A DNA stretch of 64,000 nt from Caulobacter sp. Root343 (GCF_001425745.1 NZ_LMDF01000006.1:254404-318403), one strand, 5' to 3'; counted from the first letter of the stretch, positions 28,705 to 37,451 are shown. Numbers and translations: made by a program. The notes: generated from the letters alone by a model not told the origin.

Positions 28705-30513
28705 CTACGCCGCGCCGCGCGCTTCCGCCTCGTCTTCGCTGTCCAGCGCCAGCACCTTGGCGAGCGCCTCGACCAGGCGCGGAATCTCGACCGGCTTGGG
28801 CACCAGAGCGTCCATGCCGGCCTCGGCGTAGAGCGTCCGCTCGTGGGTCAGGACGCTAGCGGTCACAGCGATGATCGGGGTGCGGGGACGGCCTGTGCGG
28901 CGCTCGCCTTCGCGGATCGCCTGGCTGGCCTGGACGCCGTCCATCACCGGCATGTGGACGTCCATCAGGATGGCGTCCCAGCGGTCCTTTTCCCACATGG
29001 CCACGGCGTCGCGTCCGTCGACCGCGAAGTGGCCGTCGACGCCCAGGTGGCTCAGCAAGGTCAGCAGCACCGCGCGGTTGGTCTGGTTGTCGTCGACCAC
29101 CAGGACCTTCGGCGCGGCCATGTCGTCGATTTCGGCCGGCGCGATGTCCAGGACGGGGGCGGGCGGCGCGGCGGCGACCTGGGGCAGCGGCACGGCGATC
29201 GAGAAGCAGGCGCCGCCTTGGGCGGGGGTCGAGAAGTCGATGGTCCCGTCCATCAGCTCGACCAGGGTCTTGCAGATGGCCAGGCCGAGGCCCGATCCGC
29301 CGGCGCGGCGGGTGCTGGAGCTGTCCAGCTGGGCGAACTTGGTGAAGAGGCGGTCTTGCTGCTCTTCCGGGATGCCGACGCCGGTGTCGATGACCCGCGC
29401 CGACAGCGTCCGGTCGTCGCCCTCGACGATGATCCGCACGGAGCCGGCCTCGGTGAACTTCACGGCGTTGGAGATCAGGTTCGACAGCACCTGGCGCAGG
29501 CGCTCGGCGTCACCCAGGCGCCAGCCGGCGGCCTCGGGGGCGATTTCCAGGCTGAACTCCAGGTCCTTGTCGCGGGCCAGGCCGCCATAGAGCTGGCGCA
29601 GGGCGTCCAGCTGAGCGGTCAGGTCGAACGGCGCGGCGACGATCTCCATCTTGCCCGCCTCGATCTTGGAGATATCGAGAATGGCGTTGATGACGCTCAG
29701 CAGGGACTGGCCCGAGGCGCTGATCGTGTCGAGCCGCCGGCGCTGGTCGGTGTCCAGCGCGCCGGCGCTCATGATCTGGGCCATGCCGAGGACGCCGTTC
29801 AGCGGCGTGCGGATCTCGTGGCTCATGGTGGCGAGGAACTCGGTCTTGGCCCGGTTGGCGGTCTCGGCCGCCAGGGCCAGGTCCTGGGCGGCGGTCTTGA
29901 GGCGGCGGTTCTCGGCCAGTTCGTGCGCCAGCTCGGCGTTCAAGGCCTCGCTGGCCAGGCGCGCGCGGACCTCGCGACCCACCACGCCGCGCATCAGGGC
30001 CGACATGCCGACCGCCGAGAAGGCGGCGGCGAAGCCTACGAACATGAACTGGTCGATGGTCTCCCGCGAGGCGTGGCGAGCCACCCAGGCCAGGCTGGCG
30101 ATGGCGGCGGCCACGCTGACCAGCGACACCCGCCGGCTCGGGGCCGAGGTCGCGAAGACCAGGGCCATCAGCACGAAATAGACCAGCTTCTGCGGCTCGA
30201 AATGCAGGGTCTGGTAGGCCAGGACATTGCTCAGGAACAGGGCGTTCATGCCTAGGACCACGGCCTCGAGCGGCCGGCCCATGATGTGGCCGCGCCGTAC
30301 GGCGATCCAGCTCCAGAACGCATAGAGCGCCGAAAACGCCGCCAGGCCTTCCAGCACCAGCAGCGCCAGGCGCTGCTCGTAGAACGGGTGGGATAGACTG
30401 ATCAGAACATAGTAAATCGCCGCGGCGATCAGGTAGCCGCGGGCGATCGGCACGTAGGCCTGCATCAGCGCGACCTTCGTCCGCTGGCGCTCGTCAGTCT
30501 TCGAAACCGCCAA
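28705..30513 (-). CDS. Membrane-bound hybrid sensor histidine kinase / response regulator
   Basis: 602 aa from TTG 30513 (a GGGACAGG run lies upstream); ATG 30465 is an alternative. About six membrane helices fill residues 20-185. A short coiled stretch follows (LNAELAHELAENRRLKTAAQDLALAAETANRAK), then HisKA with the His in ATMSHEIRTPLNG, HATPase with NLISNAVKFT, DTGVGIP and GGSGLGLAI, and a C-terminal receiver with the Asp in DAILMDVHMPVMDG. No phosphotransferase or regulator is adjacent. The architecture matches the kinase at 14026-15783, but the membrane parts are not obviously alike. Confidence 0.92.
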   Translation of the reverse strand: MAVSKTDERQRTKVALMQAYVPIARGYLIAAAIYYVLISLSHPFYEQRLALLVLEGLAAFSALYAFWSWIAVRRGHIMGRPLEAVVLGMNALFLSNVLAYQTLHFEPQKLVYFVLMALVFATSAPSRRVSLVSVAAAIASLAWVARHASRETIDQFMFVGFAAAFSAVGMSALMRGVVGREVRARLASEALNAELAHELAENRRLKTAAQDLALAAETANRAKTEFLATMSHEIRTPLNGVLGMAQIMSAGALDTDQRRRLDTISASGQSLLSVINAILDISKIEAGKMEIVAAPFDLTAQLDALRQLYGGLARDKDLEFSLEIAPEAAGWRLGDAERLRQVLSNLISNAVKFTEAGSVRIIVEGDDRTLSARVIDTGVGIPEEQQDRLFTKFAQLDSSSTRRAGGSGLGLAICKTLVELMDGTIDFSTPAQGGACFSIAVPLPQVAAAPPAPVLDIAPAEIDDMAAPKVLVVDDNQTNRAVLLTLLSHLGVDGHFAVDGRDAVAMWEKDRWDAILMDVHMPVMDGVQASQAIREGERRTGRPRTPIIAVTASVLTHERTLYAEAGMDALVPKPVEIPRLVEALAKVLALDSEDEAEARGAA

Positions 30514-30595
30514 GACCTGTCCCCGACTTTCCTCAGCTGAGTAGTCTAGGGGCGGGTTGGTTAAGCCTTGTTTCGGAAGAACAAAATTTTACAAT

Positions 30596-31144
30596 TCAAA
30601 CGCCGCTGAGGCTCAGTCCCGGCCCGTCGGGCGGGGTGTCGCCGCCGCCGTTCAGCGAGCGCTGCATCCAGACCAGATCGACCCAACGGCCGAACTTGTG
30701 ACCCATGGCCGGGAAGACGCCTTTCTTTTCAAAGCCCAGCGACGCATGCAGGCCGATCGAGGCGGCGTTGCCGCTGTCGCCGATCACCGCGCACATCTGG
30801 CGCAGACCCAGGTCCTCGCAGGCCTGGATCAGCGCCGTCAGCAGGGCCTTGCCGACGCCGGCCCCGACCGCCTTGGGCGAGACATAGACGCTGTCCTCGA
30901 CCGTGTAGCGGTAGGCCGCGCGCAGGCGGAAGGGGCCGGCGTAGCAATAGCCGACCACCTCGCCGTCCAGCTCGGCCACCAGATAGGGCAGGCCGCGATC
31001 CAGGAAGGCCGCGCGGCGACGGCCCATCTCGGCCTCGTCCGGCGGGATCTCCTCGAAGGTGCCCAGGCCGTTCAGCACGTTCCAGGCATAGACGCCGGCG
31101 ATCGCCGGCACGTCGGCGTCGGTGGAGGGGCGGATAGTCAGCAT
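30596..31144 (-). CDS. GNAT acetyltransferase, phosphinothricin-acetyltransferase-like
   Basis: 182 aa. IRPSTDADVPAIAGVYAWNV opens the domain, EEIPPDE follows, and the acetyl-CoA site is VYVSPKAVGAGVGKALL. GFEKKGVFPAMGHKFGRWVDLVWMQRSL near the end is characteristic of the Pat/Bar/YncA branch of GNAT proteins. Members N-acetylate amino-acid-like substrates such as methionine sulfoximine; the native substrate here is unknown. A C-terminal Gly/Pro-rich tail follows the domain. Confidence 0.87.
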   Translation of the reverse strand: MLTIRPSTDADVPAIAGVYAWNVLNGLGTFEEIPPDEAEMGRRRAAFLDRGLPYLVAELDGEVVGYCYAGPFRLRAAYRYTVEDSVYVSPKAVGAGVGKALLTALIQACEDLGLRQMCAVIGDSGNAASIGLHASLGFEKKGVFPAMGHKFGRWVDLVWMQRSLNGGGDTPPDGPGLSLSGV

Positions 31145-31165
31145 CTAGATCCTCGAAAGCACGAA

Positions 31166-31273
31166 CCCCTCCCCCCTGCGGGGAGGGGCAGGGGTGGGGG
31201 TGTCGGCGCTATCGCCGGCCGATACGGAGCGGGCGCCCCCATCCCCAACCCCTTCCCCGCGAGGGGGAAGGGG
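31166..31273. repeat. Interspersed palindromic repeat, family E (single copy in window)
   Basis: About 108 bp starting CCCCTCCCCCCTGCGGGGAGG and ending CCCTTCCCCGCGAGGGGGAA, with inverted GGGGTGGGGG and CCCCCATCCCC segments. It resembles families A and B in design but differs in sequence. It lies between the GNAT start and the peptidase stop. Confidence 0.65.
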
Positions 31274-31275
31274 CT

Positions 31276-33459
31276 TTACGCCCAGCCCTGTTCCACCGCC
31301 CACACCGCGAAGGCGTAGTCCAAGGCGATCTCCTTGAGGAAGTCAAAGCGTCCGGACGCGCCGCCGTGGCCGGCGTCCATGTTGATCTTCAACAGCACAG
31401 GCTTTGCGCTGGTGGTGTGCTCGCGCAGCTTGGCGGCCCACTTCTCGGGCTCCCAATAGGTGACGCGCGGGTCCGACAGGCCGCCGGTGGCCAGCACGGC
31501 CGGATAGGGCTTGGCCGCCACGTTGTCGTACGGCGAGTAGCTGGCGATGTAGTCGTAGGCCTCCTTGTCCTCCAGCGGATTGCCCCATTCGGGCCATTCG
31601 GGCGGGGTCAAGGGCAGGGTGGTGTCGCTCATGGTGTTGACCACGTCGACGAACGGCACGGCGGCGATGATCCCGGCGAACAGGTCCGGCCGCATGTTGG
31701 AGATCGCGCCCATCAGCAGGCCGCCGGCCGAGCCGCCATAGGCCACGGTGTTGGCCGGCGCGCCATAGCCGGCCGCGTGCAGGTGCTCGGCGCAGGCGAT
31801 GAAGTCGGTGAAGGTGTTCTTCTTCTTGAACTTCTTGCCGTCCAGGAACCAGCCCCAACCCTTTTCCGAGCCGCCGCGCGGGCAGGCCGTGGCCCAGATC
31901 CAGCCGCGGTCGACGAGGCTGAGGTTCCGGATCGAGAAGCTGGGCTCCATGGCGATGCCATAGCTGCCATAGCCGTACAGCAGCAGCGGGGCCGAGCCGT
32001 CCAGCTTGGTCCCCTTCTTCATCAGGATGAAGATCGGCACATCGGTCCCGTCCGAGGCCTTGGCGTTCAGGCGGCGGGTCTCGTACTGGGCCGGGTCGTG
32101 GCCGGAGGGGATCTCCTGCGTCTTGCGCAGGGTCCTTTCGCGGGTCGCCATGTCGTAGTCGAACCACTGCCGGGGCGTGGTCATCGAGTTGTAGACGAAG
32201 CGCAGCGTGTCGGTGTCGTACTCGTAGCCGCCCTCCAGCGAGAGGGCGTAGGCGGCCTCGTCGAAGCCGATCGTGTGCTCGCCGCCGCCAGCAGATGTGA
32301 CGACCGCCTGGTTCAGGGCGTCGACCTTCTCCAGCCGCACGAACCAGCGCTTGTAGGCCATGGTCCCGGAGATCAGGCGGCCGGGCTGGTGGGCGATCCA
32401 GTCCTTCCAGTGGGCCTTGCCGGTGGCGGTCTCGGGACAGACGACCAGCTTCCAGTCGACCGCGCCGTCGGCGTTGGTGCGGACCACGAAGTGGTCGTTC
32501 CAGTGCTCGACCTCGTAGCGGAGGCCGACCTCGCGCGGGTGGAAGACGACCGGCGCGGCGGTCGGCGTCGCGGCCGGGATCAGCAGCGCCTCGCTGGTCT
32601 CCTGGTTGCCGCACGAGATGACGACGAACTTCTCGGACGACGTGACGCCGACGCCGATGAAGAAGCCCTCGTCGGGCTCGTCATAGATCAGCACGTCGTC
32701 CCGGGCGGTCCCGCGCGCCGGCCGGCGATAGATCTTGGCCGGGCGGCCGTTGTCGTCCCGGAACGTCCAGTAGAGCCACTGGCTGTCGGGCGAGAAGCAG
32801 AAGTCGCCGGTGGTGCTCTCGACCGGGCTTTCCAGGACCTTGCCCGAGGCTAGGTCCTTCACATGGACGCGGTAGACCTCCGAGCCCTGCTCGTCGACGG
32901 CCCAGGCGTAGAGTTTGTGGTCCGGCGAGTGGCTGGCCGCCCCGACCTGATAGAAGGCCTTGCCTTTCGACTCGGCTTCCTCGTTCAGCAGAATCTCCTC
33001 GGCCCCCCCACCAAGGGCCTTCCGAGCATGGATCGGGTGCTGCGCGCCCTTCTCGAAGCGGGTGTAGTACTCGAACGGGCCGTCCTTGGCGGGCACCGAG
33101 GCGTCGTCCTCCTTGATGCGACCTTTCATCTCTTCGAACATCCGCGCCTGCAGCGCTTCGGTCGAGGCCAGCATCGCCTTGGTGTAGGCGTTCTCGGCGG
33201 TCAGGTGCTCCTTGACGTCGGCCTTGATCAGGCTGGGGTCGCGCAGGACCTTTTGCCAGTTTTCGTCCTTCATCCAGGCATAGTCGTCGGTCCGGGTGCG
33301 ACCCAGTTGTTCGATGGTCTTGGGGACCTTTCGCGCGACCGGGGGAACAGGGCGAGCGGCGTCTGAGGACATGGCGGTTCCGAAAGCTATTCCAGGAAGG
33401 ACTGTGGGGGATGACGTAAGCGTCGCGGCGGCGCGCGTCATCATCTGTCGCCGGTTCAT
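31276..33459 (-). CDS. ptrB: S9 family peptidase, oligopeptidase B type
   Basis: 727 aa from ATG 33459 (MNRRQMMTRAAATL); the N-terminus looks like a Tat or Sec signal, unusual for oligopeptidase B, which is normally cytosolic. The N-terminal half is the beta-propeller and the C-terminal third the alpha/beta-hydrolase domain with nucleophile serine in AYGGSAGG, the aspartate region ATGGLSDPRV and the catalytic histidine in MDAGHGGASGR. Oligopeptidase B cleaves short peptides after Arg or Lys. The symbol is by family resemblance. Confidence 0.88.
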   Translation of the reverse strand: MNRRQMMTRAAATLTSSPTVLPGIAFGTAMSSDAARPVPPVARKVPKTIEQLGRTRTDDYAWMKDENWQKVLRDPSLIKADVKEHLTAENAYTKAMLASTEALQARMFEEMKGRIKEDDASVPAKDGPFEYYTRFEKGAQHPIHARKALGGGAEEILLNEEAESKGKAFYQVGAASHSPDHKLYAWAVDEQGSEVYRVHVKDLASGKVLESPVESTTGDFCFSPDSQWLYWTFRDDNGRPAKIYRRPARGTARDDVLIYDEPDEGFFIGVGVTSSEKFVVISCGNQETSEALLIPAATPTAAPVVFHPREVGLRYEVEHWNDHFVVRTNADGAVDWKLVVCPETATGKAHWKDWIAHQPGRLISGTMAYKRWFVRLEKVDALNQAVVTSAGGGEHTIGFDEAAYALSLEGGYEYDTDTLRFVYNSMTTPRQWFDYDMATRERTLRKTQEIPSGHDPAQYETRRLNAKASDGTDVPIFILMKKGTKLDGSAPLLLYGYGSYGIAMEPSFSIRNLSLVDRGWIWATACPRGGSEKGWGWFLDGKKFKKKNTFTDFIACAEHLHAAGYGAPANTVAYGGSAGGLLMGAISNMRPDLFAGIIAAVPFVDVVNTMSDTTLPLTPPEWPEWGNPLEDKEAYDYIASYSPYDNVAAKPYPAVLATGGLSDPRVTYWEPEKWAAKLREHTTSAKPVLLKINMDAGHGGASGRFDFLKEIALDYAFAVWAVEQGWA

Positions 33460-33548
33460 GGCCAGAATTTTCCCCAACAGGCTTTAACGCGCGACTGCGG
33501 CAGAACGACAACTTGCGGCGCAAGATTCCTGTGGTCAAACTCACTCAA

Positions 33549-33562
33549 TAGTCGGGCGACTA
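33549..33562. promoter_or_regulatory. Palindrome upstream of trypsin-like protease
   Basis: TAGTCG-GG-CGACTA, 6-bp arms, 29 bp before the ATG at 33592 and 89 bp before the divergent peptidase start. A possible operator for either gene; symmetry is the only evidence. Confidence 0.35.
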
Positions 33563-33591
33563 GCAGTAGCTAAGCGTAACAAGGGGGCGTC

Positions 33592-34440
33592 ATGCCGTTG
33601 GATCTGTCCGTCGACCTGATCAAGGCGACGGTCCAGCTTGAGCAGCCGTTGGGCGATGGTTCGCGGACCGTCGGCACCGGCTTCCTCATTTCCGATCCGA
33701 CCCCGGACGGCAAGCCGCGGACCATCCTGATCACCGCCGCCCACGTCTTCGAGAAGATGCCCTCGATGTCGGCCAAGATCGGCTATCGCATCCAGGGCGC
33801 CGAAGGCGTCTGGCGCTACGATCCCGAGACCCTGAAGATCCGCGACGGCGACCATCCGCTGTGGGTCAAGCACCCGACCCGCGACGTCGCGGCCATGGTG
33901 GTCGAGGCCCCGCCCGAGTTCGTCAAGGCGGCTATCCCGATCAACTACCTGGCCCAGGACGACACCTTCAACAAGTTCAACCTCGGCCCCGGCGACGAGA
34001 TGATGGCGCTGGGCTTCCCGCGCGGTCTGGCCGCCAATCCGGCCGGCTTCCCGATCCTGCGCTCGGGCCGCGTGGCCTCGTACCCGCTGGCCCCGGCGAC
34101 CAATTTCCCGACCTTCCTGATGGACTTCTCGGTGTTCCCCGGCAATTCCGGCGGGCCGGTGTTCATGGCCGAGGGCGCGCGTCGCCGGCCGGGCGCCAGC
34201 GAAAGCCAGGAGGTCCAGTTCGTGGCCGGCCTGCTGACCCAGCAGGTCGAGTTGTCGGGCGAACGCCTCGAGATCGGCATCGTCACCCACGCCAAGTTCA
34301 TCCGCGAGACCCTGGCCATCCTGGACAAGGTTCCCGGCGCGACCGTGACCCAGGCCAAGGCGTCCAAGCCCGAGCCCGCCATGCCCGGCGCGACGCCGGC
34401 GGTGGCGGTTTCGGCCATGGCGATGGGCGCTTCGCACTAG
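33592..34440 (+). CDS. Trypsin-like serine protease (S1C/HtrA-like), no signal peptide
   Basis: 282 aa. The triad is present in order: His in LITAAHVFE (about residue 51), Asp in HPTRDVAAM (about 99), Ser in FPGNSGGPVF (about 187). Unlike HtrA there is no signal peptide, membrane anchor or PDZ domain. An Ala/Pro/Lys-rich tail (~30 residues) closes the protein. It therefore looks cytoplasmic, or exported by a non-Sec route. It is divergent from oligopeptidase B and upstream of csbD. Substrate unknown. Confidence 0.82.
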   Translation: MPLDLSVDLIKATVQLEQPLGDGSRTVGTGFLISDPTPDGKPRTILITAAHVFEKMPSMSAKIGYRIQGAEGVWRYDPETLKIRDGDHPLWVKHPTRDVAAMVVEAPPEFVKAAIPINYLAQDDTFNKFNLGPGDEMMALGFPRGLAANPAGFPILRSGRVASYPLAPATNFPTFLMDFSVFPGNSGGPVFMAEGARRRPGASESQEVQFVAGLLTQQVELSGERLEIGIVTHAKFIRETLAILDKVPGATVTQAKASKPEPAMPGATPAVAVSAMAMGASH

Positions 34441-34449
34441 GGATTTCTC

Positions 34450-34475
34450 GGAACGACAGGCCCGCCGCGCCCGTT
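34450..34475 (+). promoter_or_regulatory. EcfG/sigmaT-type general stress promoter of csbD
   Basis: GGAAC (34450-34454), 17-base spacer, CGTT (34472-34475). Predicted start near 34482, about 28 bases before the csbD ATG (34510). CsbD-family genes are general-stress genes elsewhere (sigmaB in Bacillus), which supports the call. Confidence 0.78.
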
Positions 34476-34509
34476 CTTGTTGGGACTTCAACACCAACAG
34501 GAGCGAGTT

Positions 34510-34692
34510 ATGAGCACCAATCGTGTCGAAGGCGCCATCGACAAGGGCGCGGGCGCCGTCAAGCAAGCCACGGGCAAGGCCACCGGCAACGAACGTCTCG
34601 AAGCCGAGGGCGCGGCCCAGAAGGCCAAGGGCGACGTGCAGAACAAGGTCGGCAAGGTCCAGGACAAGATCGGCGACGCGATCAAGCACTGA
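34510..34692 (+). CDS. CsbD-family stress protein
   Basis: 60 aa from ATG 34510 with CAGGAGCGAG upstream. The family heptad-like pattern is clear: NRVEGAIDKGAGAVKQATGKATGN, then EGAAQKAKGDVQNKVGKVQDKIGDAIK. CsbD proteins are small, hydrophilic, abundant general-stress proteins of unknown activity. The gene is monocistronic between a sigmaT-type promoter and a strong terminator. Confidence 0.93.
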   Translation: MSTNRVEGAIDKGAGAVKQATGKATGNERLEAEGAAQKAKGDVQNKVGKVQDKIGDAIKH

Positions 34693-34715
34693 CCGTTTGC
34701 CCAAGACTGACGAAG

Positions 34716-34745
34716 CGGCCGCCGGAGCGATCCGGCGGCCGTTTT
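34716..34745 (+). terminator. Intrinsic terminator of csbD
   Basis: CGGCCGCCGGA-GCGA-TCCGGCGGCCG, an 11-bp perfect stem with a GCGA tetraloop, followed by TTTT; 23 bases after the stop. Confidence 0.92.
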
Positions 34746-34749
34746 GCAT

Positions 34750-35682
34750 TCAGCTCCGTGCGAACCGGATGATGTCCCCATTCAGCCGCTCGATATGGGT
34801 GAACATCAGCCCGTGCGGCGCGCCTTGGTAGACAACCAGCTCGGCGTTCGGGGCCAGGGCCGCGTAGCGCCGGCCGCTGGTCTCCAGCGGGGTCGAGGCG
34901 TCCTTGTCGCCCTGGATCACCAGCGCCGGGACCGTCACGTTCGGGATCTCGGGACGCAGATCGGCGGTGGTGGCGGCGCGGTTGCACTCGACCAGGGCCT
35001 TGGTCGTGGTCCCCAGCATCAGGCCGCGCACCCAGTCCACCATCTCGGCCGAGGTGTCCGGCGTCACGAACGGACGAGCGTTCTCCTCCAGCCAGCGCGG
35101 ATAGTCGCGCATCAGCACCTGGGCCCTGAACTGCTCGAACGTCTCGGGCGGCAGGCCGGTCGGGTTGTCGGCCTTGTGGGCGGGGCAGGGGTCCAGCGGG
35201 GCCAGGAACAGCACCTTGCCGACGCGCGCGCCGCCGTGGCGGCTGAAGTAGCGTACGATCTCGCCGCCGGCCATCGAATGGCCGACCAGCACCACGTCGC
35301 GCAGGTCCAGCTGCTCCAGCACCGCGGCCAGGTCGTCGGCCAGGGTGTCGTAGTCGTAGCCCTTCCACGGCGCGTCCGAGCGGCCGTGGCCGCGCCGGTC
35401 GTATGAGACGCAGCGCAGGCCCTCCTCCGAGAGGGCGGCGGCTTGATAGGCCCAGCACTCGGATGGCAGGCCCCAGCCGGCCAGGAACACCACCGGCCGG
35501 CCCTCGCCCCAGTCGCGGTGGTAGAGACGGGTCCCGTCGCGGGCGACGATCGAGGCCGGGCGTTTGGGGGCGGGAGCTGGCTTGGGCGCGGCGGTCGCCG
35601 GCAGGCTGGCGACGATGGCCCCGATGCCGGTCATCACGGTGATCGCGCGGCGGCGGGGCAGGGGAGCGAGGGCGGCGGTCAT
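34750..35682 (-). CDS. Exported alpha/beta hydrolase (non-heme chloroperoxidase-like)
   Basis: 310 aa. The N-terminus has RRR followed by a hydrophobic run ending SLPATAAP, compatible with a Tat signal. The hydrolase has oxyanion region FLAGWGLPSE, nucleophile elbow VGHSMAGGE, DKDASTP (acid region) and APHGLMFTH (catalytic His), with YDRRGHGRSD, close to the chloroperoxidase/haloperoxidase-like group. The gene is divergent from an XRE regulator and may be its target. Confidence 0.85.
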   Translation of the reverse strand: MTAALAPLPRRRAITVMTGIGAIVASLPATAAPKPAPAPKRPASIVARDGTRLYHRDWGEGRPVVFLAGWGLPSECWAYQAAALSEEGLRCVSYDRRGHGRSDAPWKGYDYDTLADDLAAVLEQLDLRDVVLVGHSMAGGEIVRYFSRHGGARVGKVLFLAPLDPCPAHKADNPTGLPPETFEQFRAQVLMRDYPRWLEENARPFVTPDTSAEMVDWVRGLMLGTTTKALVECNRAATTADLRPEIPNVTVPALVIQGDKDASTPLETSGRRYAALAPNAELVVYQGAPHGLMFTHIERLNGDIIRFARS

Positions 35683-35752
35683 GACGGTCTCCGGCGAGGT
35701 GTCGCTCGTCGTTCGAGCCTCGCCAGGATCTTGCCGACCGCGCCGACCGTCG

Positions 35753-35769
35753 ATTACGCGGCAGGTAAT
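35753..35769. promoter_or_regulatory. Inverted repeat between hydrolase and XRE regulator
   Basis: ATTAC-N7-GTAAT with perfect 5-bp arms, 36 bp before the XRE ATG and 71 bp before the hydrolase start. Likely operator for the XRE protein, differing from the site beside its paralogue at 10728. Confidence 0.5.
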
Positions 35770-35804
35770 GGCGCAGCCGCGCGGCGGGCCCTAGCTTCCG
35801 GACT

Positions 35805-36608
35805 ATGAACACCGCGACCACCTCCGCCCCGACCAAGGTCCCCACGATCGGCGAGCGCCTGCGCGACTGGCGCCAGAAGCGCCGGCTGAGCCAGCTGGAC
35901 CTGGCGCTCGACGCCGAGATCTCGACCCGCCACCTGTCGTTCCTGGAGACCGGCCGCGCCGCGCCCAGCCGCGACATGGTCCTGCGCCTGGCCGAATGCC
36001 TGGAAGTTCCCTTGCGCGAACGCAACGCCCTGCTGCTGGCCGCCGGCTACGCGCCGGTCTTTCCCGACCGGTCGTTCGAGGATCCAGGCTTGGCGCCCGT
36101 CCGCGCGGCGGTGGAGGCGGTGCTGCACGCCCACATGCCGTTCCCGGCGCTGGCCATCGACCGCCGCTGGATCCTGCTGGCCAGCAACGCCGCCCTCGCG
36201 CCGCTGCTGGAGGGCGTGTCGCCGAAGCTGCTGGAGGGGCCGGTCAACGTGTTGCGGATCAGCCTGCATCCCGACGGCGTCGCGCCACGCATCGCCAACC
36301 TGGCCGAATGGCGCGGCCACATCCTCTCGCGCCTCCGCCGCCAGCTGGCCGACAGCGGCGACGCCGAGCTGGCCGACCTGATCAAGGAGCTGTCGGCCTA
36401 TCCCGGCGGCGAGGCCCATCCCCGGGCCGGCGAAGGCCTGATCGCCGCGCCGCTGCGGCTGAAGACGCCGGGCGGGGAGCTGTCGTTCCTGTCCGCCACC
36501 ATGACCTTCGGCTCGCCGCTGGACGTCATGGTCTCGGAGCTGGCGATCGAGACCTTCCTGCCCGCGGACGCCGCGACGGCTCGGGCGCTTCAGTCGACCT
36601 CCTCGTAG
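35805..36608 (+). CDS. XRE-family regulator with MmyB-like ligand-binding domain (paralogue 2)
   Basis: 267 aa. Helix-turn-helix at about residues 17-70 (RRLSQLDLALDAEISTRHLSFLETGRAAPSR), then the MmyB-like domain (ERNALLLAAGYAPVF, FPALAIDRRWILLASN, ELSFLSATMTFGSP). It matches the regulator at 10800-11603 along the whole length. Divergent from the alpha/beta hydrolase. The 3' end overlaps the convergent OsmC gene by 19 bases. Confidence 0.9.
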   Translation: MNTATTSAPTKVPTIGERLRDWRQKRRLSQLDLALDAEISTRHLSFLETGRAAPSRDMVLRLAECLEVPLRERNALLLAAGYAPVFPDRSFEDPGLAPVRAAVEAVLHAHMPFPALAIDRRWILLASNAALAPLLEGVSPKLLEGPVNVLRISLHPDGVAPRIANLAEWRGHILSRLRRQLADSGDAELADLIKELSAYPGGEAHPRAGEGLIAAPLRLKTPGGELSFLSATMTFGSPLDVMVSELAIETFLPADAATARALQSTSS

Positions 36609-37063
36609 GTCGCCGCGTAGTCGACCGGGAAGTTCACCGAGCGGGCGATGAAGCAGACCTTGTGGATCTCGTGGTGGATGGCGTCGGCCTTGGCCAGGTC
36701 CGCGCCGCGCTGGACCCGGATGTGCGGCTTCAAGGTCGCGCTCAGGAAGCGGCCGGCCCCGTCGGGCGTGCTCTCACCGACGCCGATCGGCTGGTCCTGG
36801 TAGCCGCGCACCACGATCCCGGCGCTCGAGGCCAGGTGCAGGTACCACAGCATGTGGCAGGCGCTCAGCGACGACAGCAGCAGGTCTTCGGGATTGTGCA
36901 GCGTCGGGTCGCCACCCAGCAGCGGGTCGTTGGAGCAGCTGACCACCGGCTTCCCCGGGGTGGCGATGTTCCAGGTGCGGTCATAGCCGCGATAGGTCTT
37001 GGTCCCTTCGCCCCGGTCGCCGGTCCACTCGATCAGGCAGGTGTAGTCGTGCTGCTTGGCCAT
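36590..37063 (-). CDS. OsmC-family peroxiredoxin-like protein
   Basis: 157 aa. OsmC fold with the first redox cysteine in LSSLSACHMLWYLH (about residue 67) and the second in HKVCFIARSVNFPV (about 136). Closest in look to the YhfA/OsmC branch rather than to Ohr at 7539. Likely reduces organic hydroperoxides. It is the second gene after DUF1272 on the same strand, with a three-base gap. Confidence 0.88.
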   Translation of the reverse strand: MAKQHDYTCLIEWTGDRGEGTKTYRGYDRTWNIATPGKPVVSCSNDPLLGGDPTLHNPEDLLLSSLSACHMLWYLHLASSAGIVVRGYQDQPIGVGESTPDGAGRFLSATLKPHIRVQRGADLAKADAIHHEIHKVCFIARSVNFPVDYAATYEEVD

Positions 37064-37066
37064 TCC

Positions 37067-37384
37067 TCAACGCTCCTCTGGACGGACATCCTTCAGTCGC
37101 GCGGTCATGGCGGCGATCTCGTCCCGACTCCAGCGCGTGTATTTGCGGATGTCGCTGGCCGGATTGAAGCCCAGGCCCAGTGAAATATGCGGATGGTGGT
37201 AAGCCTGCCGCGGTCGGATCGGCCGGGGCGCGAAGCCACCGCCGCAGGTCGGGCAGACGTTCTGGAGCACCGTCTCGGCGCAGTCGGCGCAGTAGGTGCA
37301 TTCGTAGCTGCAGATCCGCGCGTTCGGCGCGTCCGGCGGCAGGTCGAGATCGCAGAGTTCGCAGTTGGGGCGCAGCTGGAGCAT
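37067..37384 (-). CDS. DUF1272 zinc-ribbon-like protein
   Basis: 105 aa. The N-terminal ~50 residues hold six or more cysteines in CxxC patterns (PNCELCDLDLP, CSYECTYCADCA, NVCPTCGGGF), the DUF1272 signature, suggesting metal binding. A helical C-terminal tail follows (IRKYTRWSRDEIAAMTARLKDV). It directly precedes osmC and is probably cotranscribed. Function unknown. Confidence 0.88.
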   Translation of the reverse strand: MLQLRPNCELCDLDLPPDAPNARICSYECTYCADCAETVLQNVCPTCGGGFAPRPIRPRQAYHHPHISLGLGFNPASDIRKYTRWSRDEIAAMTARLKDVRPEER

Positions 37385-37451
37385 GGGCTTGGCTAGCGCG
37401 CGCGGGTAGGGCGCGAAATGACGGCTATCCCTCGATTTCCGCCAAACAAAT

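Noticed and set aside
30596..31144. Reading the GNAT enzyme as a herbicide (phosphinothricin) resistance gene
   Set aside because: The family is widespread in environmental bacteria with other N-acetylation substrates; sequence resemblance does not show the substrate.
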